A program made the translations under genes and the position numbers. From Burkholderiales bacterium (GTDB lineage Bacteria; Pseudomonadota; Gammaproteobacteria; Burkholderiales; Burkholderiaceae_C), in assembly GCA_016191995.1 (NCBI GenBank), contig JACPVA010000133.1, forward strand, positions 1 to 64,000: 64,000 bases of DNA, written 5' to 3'. Below the pieces are notes generated by a model. It made no database searches and was not told where the DNA came from. It was given only the letters and a program-made list of their open reading frames with translations. This document shows, piece by piece, positions 34,547 to 42,765 of this stretch; the first letter of the stretch is position 1; every line of letters begins with the position of its first letter.

Positions 34547-35458
34547 ATGGCCGCGCCGCTGTTCCTGCTCGCGCCGCCGAGGTCCTACACCTCGCTGGTC
34601 AACGCCATGCTCGGCCAGCATCCGCAGATGTACGGGCTGCCGGAGCTGTGCCTGTTCAACGTCGACACGCTGGTCGAGCTGTGGCAGGGCAGCCCGGGCG
34701 AGATCTCGGAGAACGGGTCGATGGTGCGCCACGGGCTGATGCGCGCGGTGGCCGAGATCTGGGCTGGCGAGCAGCGCACCGGCACCGTCAACATGGCCTT
34801 CGCCTGGGCCTCGGCGCGCGAGCACCTGCCCACGAGCGAGGTCTACCGCGAGATCGTCGAGCGACTGCACCCGCTGGTCGCGGTCGAGAAGAGCCCCTCG
34901 TACACGATGTCGGTGCGGCGCATGCAGGCGATGCTTCGCGCCTTTCCCGATGCACGCTTTCTGCACCTGGTGCGCCATCCGGTGGCGCAGTGCAAGTCGC
35001 TGATGGCGATCAACGATGGCGCCTTCTGCCTGAAGATCGAGGCCTACGAGCTCACCGACGACTACGCGATGATCGAGCCGCAGATCGCGTGGCACGACAT
35101 CAACGTCAACATCCTCGATTTCCTCGACGAGGTGCCGGCCGAACGGCAGCTGCGCATGCGCGGCGAGGACATCATGGCCGAACCGCAGAAGCGGTTGGCC
35201 GAGATCGCGCGCTGGGCCGGTTTGCGCGACGATGCGCAGGCGGTGCATGAAATGATGCACCCGGAGCACTCGCCGTTCGCCTGCTTCGGGCCGGTCAACG
35301 CGCTGTTCGGCAACGATCCGAACTTCCTCGCCGGGCCGGCCTTCCGCCCGCACGTGCCCAAGGTGCCGCCACTGGACCGGCCGGTGCCCTGGCGCAAGGA
35401 TGGCCGCGGCCTGTACCCCGAGGTCGTCGCGTTGGCGCAGGAGTTCGGCTATGTCTGA
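34547..35458 (+). CDS. PAPS-dependent sulfotransferase
   Basis: 303-aa sulfotransferase. The 5'-phosphosulfate loop is LLAPPRSYTSLVNAML at residues 6-21, and the 3'-phosphate site is FLHLVRHPVAQCKSLM. Family members transfer sulfate from PAPS to a hydroxyl on a lipid, glycan or small molecule. The ATG at 34547 is two bases after the previous stop and the end overlaps the next gene by eight bases, so the whole block is one operon with a methyltransferase, ACP and SDRs. The sulfo acceptor may be the lipid made by the downstream synthases. Confidence 0.88.
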   Translation: MAAPLFLLAPPRSYTSLVNAMLGQHPQMYGLPELCLFNVDTLVELWQGSPGEISENGSMVRHGLMRAVAEIWAGEQRTGTVNMAFAWASAREHLPTSEVYREIVERLHPLVAVEKSPSYTMSVRRMQAMLRAFPDARFLHLVRHPVAQCKSLMAINDGAFCLKIEAYELTDDYAMIEPQIAWHDINVNILDFLDEVPAERQLRMRGEDIMAEPQKRLAEIARWAGLRDDAQAVHEMMHPEHSPFACFGPVNALFGNDPNFLAGPAFRPHVPKVPPLDRPVPWRKDGRGLYPEVVALAQEFGYV

Positions 35459-35852
35459 GGCCATACCGCGCAAGCGCCTGTCGCCTGCGGCCGAGAACCC
35501 GCAGACCGGCCGCCCCGACGCGTCGACGCTCAACGAGCGGCAACAGGCCTTGCGGCGGGCGATGATGGATGCCTTCAACGCGAAGAAGGCAAGGCGCTGG
35601 ATCGAACGCAACGTCAACCACATCAATATCAACCGCGACCTCGCCGAGGGCATCAAGTTCCTGTTCGACGAACAGGGGCGGCCGCCGGAGAACATGCCGC
35701 TGGAGGATGTCGTCGAGGAGCGGCGGCGGATCGAGTACCAGATCCGCTGGTTCGAGGCGATCCTGCTCGAGCTGAACAACCGGCTGATCCGGGTGCGCGA
35801 GATCGAGGACTACGCGCTGGAGATGCTGGCGCGATCGGAGCACGGCGGGTGA
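35451..35852 (+). CDS. Small helical protein, unknown function
   Basis: A 133-aa cytoplasmic protein with no recognised family. A disordered N-terminus (residues 1-35) precedes helical, strongly charged sequence (ALRRAMMDAFNAKKARRWIERNVNHININRDLAEGIKFLF; VVEERRRIEYQIRWFEAILLELNNRLIRVREIEDYALEML) likely to form a coiled coil. It overlaps both neighbours: its start lies within the sulfotransferase end and its stop within the OMP start (GTGA). It probably serves the same pathway, perhaps as an adaptor. Confidence 0.7.
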   Translation: MSEAIPRKRLSPAAENPQTGRPDASTLNERQQALRRAMMDAFNAKKARRWIERNVNHININRDLAEGIKFLFDEQGRPPENMPLEDVVEERRRIEYQIRWFEAILLELNNRLIRVREIEDYALEMLARSEHGG

Positions 35853-37327
35853 GCCGGCGCGCGACCTGGCCGGCGCTCGGGGCCGCGCTGCTGCTGGCAT
35901 CGGCCTGCAGCACAGGCCCCGACTACCGCCGTCCCGGGCTACCGCTGCCCGCGTCGTGGCAGACGCCGCCGCCGCAGGCCGTGCCCGGCCTCGCCGACGG
36001 CGCGTGGTGGAGGAACTTCGGCGACCCCCGGCTCGAACACCTGATCGACGAGGCGATCGACGCCAACAAGGACTTGCGGCTCGCCGCGCAACGCGTCGAC
36101 CAGTACGAGGCACGGCTGCGCGGCAGCGAGTCGGCGCGCTACCCGAGCGTGGGCTACGCGGCCGGTGCCGGACGCGAGCTGCGCAGCCAGGAGCGTCCCA
36201 ACGGATTGCGGCCGGGACAGAGCCCGACGCTGTCGGACTTCGAACTCGCAGGCACGGTCAGCTGGGAACTCGACCTCTGGGGGCGGGTTCGCCGCTCCAA
36301 CGAGGCGGCGCTGGCCGAACTGCTCGGCACGCAGGAGGCCCGACGCGGGGTGATGTTGACCGTGGTCGCCGACGTCGCGAGCGGCTACTTGCGCCTGGTC
36401 GAGCTCGACCGACGGCTGGCGATCGCGCGCGAGAAGCTGGCCTTGCGCGAGCGCGCGGTGGCGCTGGTCGACGAGAAGCGCAAGGGGGGCTCGGCGACCC
36501 GGCTGGACGTCGATTCGCTGCGCGCCCTCGCCGAGGCGCAGGCGGCCGAGGTTCCGGCCATCGAGCGCGAGATCGCGAGCACCGAGCTCGCACTGTGCGC
36601 GCTGCTCGGCCGCGCGCCGGGGACGATCGAGCGCCGCTCGCTCGAAGGGCTGAACCTGCCGGGTCTGCCCGATGGCGTCCCGGCCGACGTGCTGACGCGT
36701 CGACCCGACGTGGCGGCCGCCGAGCAGGCCCTGGTGGCGGCGAATGCCCGGGTCGGGGTCTCGAGGACGGCCTACTTCCCGACCCTGTCGCTGACCGCGG
36801 CGATCGGACTGGCCGCGGACGACCTGCGCTGGCTGTTCGCCGAGACCGCGCGCACCGGCAGCCTTGGCGCCGCACTCGCCGGGACCCTGTTCGATGGCGG
36901 CCGCACCGAGGCCGAGGTGCGAGAAGCGCAGGCGCTGCGCGCGCAGGCCGAGACGGACTTCCTCGAGGCCGTCCAGACTGCACTGATCGAGGTCGAGGAC
37001 GCGCTGGCCGGGCGTGCGCGCGCCGACGAGCGAGAGCAGGCGATCGTGCGGCACCTGCAGGCGCTCGAGCGCGTGCAGACACTCACCGCGGCGCGCGTGG
37101 ACGGCGGCCAGTCCGGCCGGCTCGCGCTCTTCGACGCGCAGATCGACCTGGCCGATGCGCGCGCCTTGCAGGCCGAGGGGCGGCGCGACCGACTGCTGGC
37201 GTTGGTCGCCGTCTACAAGGCGATGGGCGGAGGCTGGATGCTGGAAGAGGAACGTCGCCGCCAGGTCGCGGCGACCGCCGCCCAGGGCGGGGCCGAGTCG
37301 GCGAGCGCCGGCCGCGGCGCGAAATAG
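35849..37327 (+). CDS. TolC-like outer-membrane efflux lipoprotein (NodT family)
   Basis: A 492-aa RND/HlyD-partner outer-membrane factor. The lipoprotein signal (ALLLASACSTGPDYRRPGLPLPASW) and the duplicated TolC helical-barrel domains are clear: WWRNFGDPRLEHLIDEAIDANKDLRLAAQRV, the central NEAALAELLGTQEARRGVMLTVVADVASGYLRLVELDRRL, and the second repeat with ALVAANARVGVSRTAYFPTLSLTAAIGL. It forms the trimeric exit duct. GTG start in a GTGA overlap. The adaptor-type HlyD protein is encoded ten bases downstream, so the pair may secrete the cluster's product. Confidence 0.92.
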   Translation: MSRRATWPALGAALLLASACSTGPDYRRPGLPLPASWQTPPPQAVPGLADGAWWRNFGDPRLEHLIDEAIDANKDLRLAAQRVDQYEARLRGSESARYPSVGYAAGAGRELRSQERPNGLRPGQSPTLSDFELAGTVSWELDLWGRVRRSNEAALAELLGTQEARRGVMLTVVADVASGYLRLVELDRRLAIAREKLALRERAVALVDEKRKGGSATRLDVDSLRALAEAQAAEVPAIEREIASTELALCALLGRAPGTIERRSLEGLNLPGLPDGVPADVLTRRPDVAAAEQALVAANARVGVSRTAYFPTLSLTAAIGLAADDLRWLFAETARTGSLGAALAGTLFDGGRTEAEVREAQALRAQAETDFLEAVQTALIEVEDALAGRARADEREQAIVRHLQALERVQTLTAARVDGGQSGRLALFDAQIDLADARALQAEGRRDRLLALVAVYKAMGGGWMLEEERRRQVAATAAQGGAESASAGRGAK

Positions 37328-37336
37328 GGCCGCGAG

Positions 37337-39808
37337 ATGAGCGAAACGACCAAGAAGATCGTCCTGCCCGGATACCTCGTGCGGCGTCTGGAGGCATTCC
37401 GGATCGTCAAGGGCGACGCGACGAGCTACCTGCTGCGCGACAAGGTCAAGGGACGGACCTACGACTTCGACGCCTGGCAGTTCTTCCTGCTCGAGAGCTT
37501 GCCTGGGCTCGAGCAGTTCGAGAAGATCCAGGCCGCATTCCGCGACCGCTTCGACCGCGAGCTGACCCGAAAGGAATTCGACGAGTTCGTCGCGTCGGTC
37601 GTCGATCGCAAGCTCCTGGTCGAGGAGGCGGGGGATCATCCGCTGCTCCAGCGCTTCATGCGGCCGGCCTACGCGGTCCAGGACGGGCAGGCGGTCCCGA
37701 AGCCGGCACTCGCTGGCGCGGTCCCGGCGGCGGAGGGCGCCGCAGCGCCGCCCGCGCCGGCTGCGCCGCCCCTGGCGCCAGCGCCACCTGCGTCGTCTGC
37801 GCCGGCGGCCGAAGCCGAGCTGCCGCCTGGCGTGCAGGACGCGCTGGGACTCGACATGCGAACCACCGAACGCATGCTGGGCCTGTTCGACCCGCGTCCG
37901 CTGTTGCGGCTGCTCCTGCCTGCGCTTCGACCGCTGCGGCACGCCGTCTACGTGGCACCCTTGCTGCTGCTGGCGGCGCTGGCCCTGTTGTGGAACTACT
38001 TCCACCTCGTCCAGGAGGACCTGCAGCAGCTGCATCTCGACACGACGCTGGCCGAGTACCTCGTCTTCGTATTCCTCACCGTGCGCCTGTGCACGACCCT
38101 GTCCAGCGCCTTGATCGCCGAGCACTTCAAGCTCGCGGTCGAGAAGGTCGGCCTGACGCTCGCGTTCGGATTCATCCCGCGCTGGACCTTGAAGATGAAC
38201 GGCGCCGAACGGCTGACGCGGGCGCAGACGATGTGGCTGCACGGCGGCAACCTGCTCGTGCGGCTGACCCTGTTCGCGCTCGGCGTGCTGGTGTGGTTCA
38301 ACGCGCGCGATGGCCAACCCAGCATGTCGCAGTTCGGCATGCTGCTGGGTCTCGGCGCGCTCGCCGGGCTGGTGCTGGAGTCCGGCAACCCGCTGGTCAA
38401 GTCGCACGCCTACTACCTGCTGTCGGCATTTCTGAACGAGCCGCATCTGCGTGGCAAGGCCTTCGCCGCCCTGTTGAACAACCTCAAGGGCGGGGTCTAC
38501 CGCGCGGCTGACAGCAAGCTGCTGGCGGTCTACGCGCTGCTGTCCTCGACCTACGTGCTGCTCGTCGTCCTGCTGCTGGCGCGCATGCTGGGCCGATTCC
38601 TCTTCGGCGAAATGGAGATCGGTGGCTCGGCCGTTCTGATCGTCGTCGGCGTCGTCGCCTACGCGCTCTGGCGGAACTACCTTTCGCTGAAGAAGTTCGC
38701 CGAGACCTACGAGCGCCAGCTGCAGTTCGACCGCTGGCGCAGCCGGACCGTGCCGGTGGAAGCCGGCGCCGCGGAGGCCGGGCGCCCGCAGGCTTCGTAC
38801 TGGCCCAAGGCGGTGCTCGTCGCGCTGCTCGTGGCGCTCTTCCTCCCCTATCCGTACGAGCCGGGTGGCAGCGTGATGATCTACCCGGCGCGCAGGCAGG
38901 TGGTGACGGTCGACGAGGGCGGCCTGGTCAGCGAGGTCTTCTTTCGCGGCGGCGAGCACGTGAAGGCGGGGGCCCTGCTGGGCCGCGTCGTCAATGCCGA
39001 TTTCGCCGCGCAGATCGCGGTCCTCGGTGCCCGCATCGACGAGCAGGCGGCGGTGGTCCGGAACCTGAAGTCGCTGCCGAAGGCGGAGGAGGTGCGGCTG
39101 GCCGAGCAGCGCGTCGCGCTCGAGCGCACGCGCGACAAGTTCAGCGCCGAGCGGGTCGCGCGGCTGAAGCCGCTGCTGGACATCGAGGCCATCTCGCGCG
39201 AGGAGTACGAGGCGGCGCTGAAGGAGAACATGGCCGACCGCGAGCAGGTGGCGCAGCGCGAGGCCGAGCTGGCGCTGGTCAAGGTGCCGGTGACGCCATC
39301 GGAGATCGCCGCCGCCGAGGCCAGGCTCGCCAGCCTGGTCGAGGAACGCGCGACCTACGAGTCCCGCATCCAGCGCGCCGAGCTGCGCATGCCCTTCGAC
39401 GGCAACCTCTTGACGCTGAACCTGCAGAACAAGGTCGGCAGCTTCCTGCAGAAGGGCGACGCGTTCGCGAACGTCGAGGATACCGGCACCGTGACGGCCG
39501 AGATCGAGGTCCAGGAAGGCGACATCGCCTATGTGCAGGTCGGCGACGAGGTGCGAATCCGCCCGGTGTCGTTCGCGGCCGAGCGCGAGTTCCACGGCAA
39601 GGTCACGCTGATCGACCGCAACATCACGCCCAAGTCCACCGGCAGCGTGATCAAGGTGCAGGCGACGATCGACAACCGCGACGGACTGCTGCGCACCGGC
39701 ATGACCGGCCGTGCCAAGGTGCTCGGCGAATCGATGCCGGTGTGGCAGGCCTTCACGCGTGCCATCGTCCGCTTCGTCCAGGTCCAGGTCTGGTCGTGGA
39801 TCCCCTGA
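37337..39808 (+). CDS. Fusion of inactive M50-like membrane domain and HlyD adaptor
   Basis: An 823-aa multidomain protein. Residues 1-105 form a PqqD-like winged helix (DFDAWQFFLLESLPG..FDEFVASVVDRKLL), followed by an Ala/Pro linker (115-175). A polytopic region (~203-475) aligns with M50 site-2 proteases. There the HExxH motif reads A261-E262-H263-F264-K265 and the NPL-x2-LDGYY motif reads NPLVKSHAYY (N354-Y363, Asp replaced by His360), so it should not bind zinc. After a last helix (~489-507) comes an HlyD-type lipoyl/beta-barrel periplasmic arm with a coiled coil (~590-700). It partners the NodT channel. No ABC or RND pump is in view. Confidence 0.82.
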   Translation: MSETTKKIVLPGYLVRRLEAFRIVKGDATSYLLRDKVKGRTYDFDAWQFFLLESLPGLEQFEKIQAAFRDRFDRELTRKEFDEFVASVVDRKLLVEEAGDHPLLQRFMRPAYAVQDGQAVPKPALAGAVPAAEGAAAPPAPAAPPLAPAPPASSAPAAEAELPPGVQDALGLDMRTTERMLGLFDPRPLLRLLLPALRPLRHAVYVAPLLLLAALALLWNYFHLVQEDLQQLHLDTTLAEYLVFVFLTVRLCTTLSSALIAEHFKLAVEKVGLTLAFGFIPRWTLKMNGAERLTRAQTMWLHGGNLLVRLTLFALGVLVWFNARDGQPSMSQFGMLLGLGALAGLVLESGNPLVKSHAYYLLSAFLNEPHLRGKAFAALLNNLKGGVYRAADSKLLAVYALLSSTYVLLVVLLLARMLGRFLFGEMEIGGSAVLIVVGVVAYALWRNYLSLKKFAETYERQLQFDRWRSRTVPVEAGAAEAGRPQASYWPKAVLVALLVALFLPYPYEPGGSVMIYPARRQVVTVDEGGLVSEVFFRGGEHVKAGALLGRVVNADFAAQIAVLGARIDEQAAVVRNLKSLPKAEEVRLAEQRVALERTRDKFSAERVARLKPLLDIEAISREEYEAALKENMADREQVAQREAELALVKVPVTPSEIAAAEARLASLVEERATYESRIQRAELRMPFDGNLLTLNLQNKVGSFLQKGDAFANVEDTGTVTAEIEVQEGDIAYVQVGDEVRIRPVSFAAEREFHGKVTLIDRNITPKSTGSVIKVQATIDNRDGLLRTGMTGRAKVLGESMPVWQAFTRAIVRFVQVQVWSWIP

Positions 39809-39831
39809 CCGTCAACCCCCCGGGAGTGTCC

Positions 39832-40737
39832 ATGCCCGTCGGCGCCGTCGATACCACCTACAGCCGCTTCGCGGCCGACCAGGCCTACGTGCAGGCCAAC
39901 GAAGCCTTCGTGCGGCGGTTGCCGATCGAATCCTGCCGGCGCGTCCTGGACCTGTGCTGCGGCACCGGCGCGGTCGGCCAGATCATGATGGGGCGCGCAC
40001 ACGAGGCCAGTTATGTCGGTATCGACCTCGATCCGGTCCAGGTCGAACTGGCCGAGCGCAACTTCGCGCGCCTCGGCTTCGCGGTGCGAAGAATCCTTGC
40101 GCCGGACGTCGCGGCCCCGTTCCCGCCGGGGCGCAGTGTCGGGCTGATCGTCGGCTCGGCTACCGATCTCGGGTTCCCGGACGCTTGCTTCGATGTCGTC
40201 AACATCTCCAACGCGATCCACCTGATCGCCGACAAGGCCGGGCTGCTGAGCGCGATCCAGCGCGTGCTGTCAGCGGGTGGCATCTTCAGCTTCAGCTCGG
40301 GCTTCTACGCGGGATGCTGGCCGCCGGTGACGCAGCGCGTCTACTACGAGTGGCTGAAGGAGGCTACCGCGTGGATCGCGCGCGAGAGCGCCGAGCGTGT
40401 CGCACGCGGCGAGCCGCCGATCAGGCGCCAGCGCGGGCGCTCGCAGCTGTCGCCAGTGGCCTACGGCAACCGCTGGCTCGACCCTGCCGAGTGGCGTACC
40501 GTGCTCGGCGAGCACGGCTTCGAGGTCCGCGAACTGGCCGAGCGTCCGGTGGTCTTCGATCGGGAGTCGCTGGCCAAGGTCGGCTCGTACTCCGGCCTGG
40601 CCGAAGCCCAGCTGGCCGGCTACCCGACCGAGATCGCTGCGCAGGCGCTGGACGCCACCGCCGGCTTGGCGCTTCAGTCCGCCGGCGTCGAAGCCGTCGT
40701 GCACAACTGGATCGAAGTCGTCGCCGTCAAGCGCTGA
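39832..40737 (+). CDS. SAM-dependent methyltransferase (class I)
   Basis: 301 aa with the Rossmann SAM-binding signature VLDLCCGTG (residues 38-46), the acidic loop YVGIDLDPVQVELAERN, and the post-III motif ACFDVVNISNAIHLIADKAGLLSAIQRVLSAGG. This is typical of small-molecule or lipid methyltransferases. I use the ATG at 39832, preceded by GGGAG; an in-frame GTG at 39796 overlapping the upstream stop is an alternative. Its neighbours, an ACP and SDRs, suggest it methylates an acyl intermediate or its head group. Confidence 0.88.
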   Translation: MPVGAVDTTYSRFAADQAYVQANEAFVRRLPIESCRRVLDLCCGTGAVGQIMMGRAHEASYVGIDLDPVQVELAERNFARLGFAVRRILAPDVAAPFPPGRSVGLIVGSATDLGFPDACFDVVNISNAIHLIADKAGLLSAIQRVLSAGGIFSFSSGFYAGCWPPVTQRVYYEWLKEATAWIARESAERVARGEPPIRRQRGRSQLSPVAYGNRWLDPAEWRTVLGEHGFEVRELAERPVVFDRESLAKVGSYSGLAEAQLAGYPTEIAAQALDATAGLALQSAGVEAVVHNWIEVVAVKR

Positions 40738-40763
40738 ACCCCCCTTTCCCCGCGGAGCCCCCG

Positions 40764-41066
40764 ATGTCCGAAACCCCGTCCACGCCGACCCGGGCCCAGA
40801 TCGAGGCCGATCTGTGCGCCATCCTGACCGACATGACCGCCGACTGGGACCTCGAGCACGACCAGCCGATCAGCGGCCAGACGCGGCTGATGGCCGACCT
40901 GGCCTTCGAGTCGATCGACGTCGTGCAGCTCGTGGTCGCGATCGAAGGCCACTTCAAGAAGCGCCAGATGCACTTCGAGAACCTGCTGATGGTCGACGGC
41001 CGCTACGTGCAGGAACTCCAGGTCTGGCAGATCGCAGAGTTCCTCGAGGGCGCGCTGGCCAGCTAG
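40764..41066 (+). CDS. Stand-alone acyl carrier protein
   Basis: A 100-aa ACP that would carry acyl groups on a phosphopantetheine arm attached to S50 in DLAFESIDVVQL (the usual D-S-L reads E-S-I). The four-helix pattern is present, as is an extended C-terminus (HFKKRQMHFENLLMVDGRYVQELQVWQIAEFLEGAL). It sits between a methyltransferase and two SDRs of 3-ketoacyl-reductase type. The only phosphopantetheinyl transferase in the window is the one fused to the second synthase at 54998-59764. Confidence 0.9.
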   Translation: MSETPSTPTRAQIEADLCAILTDMTADWDLEHDQPISGQTRLMADLAFESIDVVQLVVAIEGHFKKRQMHFENLLMVDGRYVQELQVWQIAEFLEGALAS

Positions 41067-41079
41067 GGCCGCGGCTTCG

Positions 41080-42669
41080 ATGGCGCTGGCCAGCCTGCGC
41101 GACCGCGTCGCCATCGTCACCGGGGCCAGCAGCGGGCTGGGCCGTGCGGCGGCGCTGGCGCTGGCGCGCGACGGCGCTCGGCTGGTTCTTGTCGGGCGCG
41201 ATCGCCGGCGTCTGGAAGAGACGACCGCGGCAGCGGCCGCGGCCGGCGCCGCGGCCTCGCTGGCCCTGTGCCTGGACGTGCGCGTCGAGGTCGACATGCG
41301 TCGGATGGCCGACGCGACGCTCGCGCGCCACGGTGCGATCGACATCCTCGTGCACTCGGCCGGCGTGCTGCGCGCCGCCGGCGCCGGCCTGAACACCGTC
41401 GCCGCGATGACGACGCGCGAGTGGGACGAGGTGCTCGACATCAACCTGCGCGGCACCTTCCTCGCCAACCGTGCCGTGCTGCCGGCGATGCGCGCGGCCG
41501 GGCGCGGCGACATCCTGAACCTGGCGTCGCGCTCGGGCCGCTCCGGGCTGGCCTACGATGCGCCGTACTGCGCGAGCAAGTTCGGCGTCGTCGGGTTCAG
41601 CGAGGCGCTGGCGGACGAGATGCGGCACGCCGGCGTGCGCGTGCAGGCGCTGCTGCCGGGCCGCTTCGCGACCGAGGTGCTGACGCAGATCGGGCTGCCG
41701 CAGCCGGGCGACATCCCGCCGCCCGAGCGCGTCGCCGAGGCGATCCGCTGGATGCTGCGGCTGCCAGCCGACGCCCGGATGCTTTCGCCGTTGATCGAGC
41801 CGCTGCAGTCTACCGGTGGCGGCAGCTGGCCGCCCGCCCCGCCCCCGCGTACCCGAAAGGAGACATCCATGCCTTCCCCGTTCTGCAGCGCCGCCGAGGA
41901 TTTGCGCGGCAAGGTCGTGTTGATCACCGGTGGCAGCGGCGGTATCGGCCTGGCCACCGCGCGCGCGGTCGCGGCGCTCGGGGCCGGCGTCGTGATCGCC
42001 GACCTCGACGAGCATCGCGTGGCCGCGCTGGCCGACGAGGTCGGCGCCGTGGGTGCCGCGGCCGGCTCGCCGGGGGCGCTGGGGCTGGCGGTCGACGTGC
42101 GCGAGGAAGCCGACCACGCGCGCATGGTGCAGGCCACGCTCGGGCGCTTCGGCCGCATCGATGCGCTGATCTGCTGCGCCGGCATCCTGCGCAAGCGCGG
42201 CACGCCGCCGAAGCTGATGGTCGACGTCGGCGTCGACGAGTGGGACGAGGTGATGGCGATCAACCTGCGCGGCACCTTCCTCGCCAACCGCGCCGTGCTG
42301 CCGGCGATGGTGGCCCAGCGCGCCGGCCTGATCGTCAACATTTCCTCGGTGCAGGGACTGCAGGGACGGGCCTACGACGGGCCGTATTGCGCGTCCAAGT
42401 TCGGCGTCATCGGCCTGTCGCAGGCGGTGGCCGACGAGGTCAAGTCCTATGGCGTCAAGGTCCAGGCCCTGATGCCGGCGGCGATCGCCACCCCGATGTG
42501 GGAGCAGAACCTGCCCGCGCCGATGCCGGGCGACGCCTTGCCACCCGAGCGCGTGGCCGACCTGATCGTCTTCATGCTGCTGCAGCCGCCGGACACCGTC
42601 ATCGTCGGCCCGGTCATCGCGCCGCTGGGGGCGCGGCGGCGGCGTGCCACCAAGGCCTCAGCCGAGTAG
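41080..42669 (+). CDS. Tandem SDR fusion (two 3-ketoacyl-reductase-like domains)
   Basis: One 529-aa frame encodes two complete FabG-type SDRs. The first (residues 1-~250) has TGASSGLG and catalytic Y163-x3-K167. The second (from 264) has TGGSGGIG and Y436-x3-K440. They share long near-identical stretches (EWDEV..INLRGTFLANRAVLPAM), pointing to tandem duplication. The linker RTRKETSMPSP is encoded by a well-spaced ribosome-binding site and ATG (41869), so the second domain can also be made alone as a 266-aa protein. The first gene has apparently lost its stop codon. Both probably reduce ketones on ACP-bound intermediates. Confidence 0.85.
   Translation: MALASLRDRVAIVTGASSGLGRAAALALARDGARLVLVGRDRRRLEETTAAAAAAGAAASLALCLDVRVEVDMRRMADATLARHGAIDILVHSAGVLRAAGAGLNTVAAMTTREWDEVLDINLRGTFLANRAVLPAMRAAGRGDILNLASRSGRSGLAYDAPYCASKFGVVGFSEALADEMRHAGVRVQALLPGRFATEVLTQIGLPQPGDIPPPERVAEAIRWMLRLPADARMLSPLIEPLQSTGGGSWPPAPPPRTRKETSMPSPFCSAAEDLRGKVVLITGGSGGIGLATARAVAALGAGVVIADLDEHRVAALADEVGAVGAAAGSPGALGLAVDVREEADHARMVQATLGRFGRIDALICCAGILRKRGTPPKLMVDVGVDEWDEVMAINLRGTFLANRAVLPAMVAQRAGLIVNISSVQGLQGRAYDGPYCASKFGVIGLSQAVADEVKSYGVKVQALMPAAIATPMWEQNLPAPMPGDALPPERVADLIVFMLLQPPDTVIVGPVIAPLGARRRRATKASAE
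41856..41871 (+). promoter_or_regulatory. Buried ribosome-binding site and start for second SDR
   Basis: AAAGGAGACATCCATG: a near-ideal Shine-Dalgarno eight bases before an in-frame ATG inside the fused SDR frame. It is read as Arg-Lys-Glu-Thr-Ser in the fusion. It implies independent initiation of the second domain. Confidence 0.65.
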
Positions 42670-42765
42670 GGCGTCACGGTTTGGCGCCATCGAACCCATG
42701 TCTTGGGGGGAGTCAGTCGCCGTCGGTGTCGGCTAGGATGGCGCATTCTCCTTGAGGAGCCCGTC

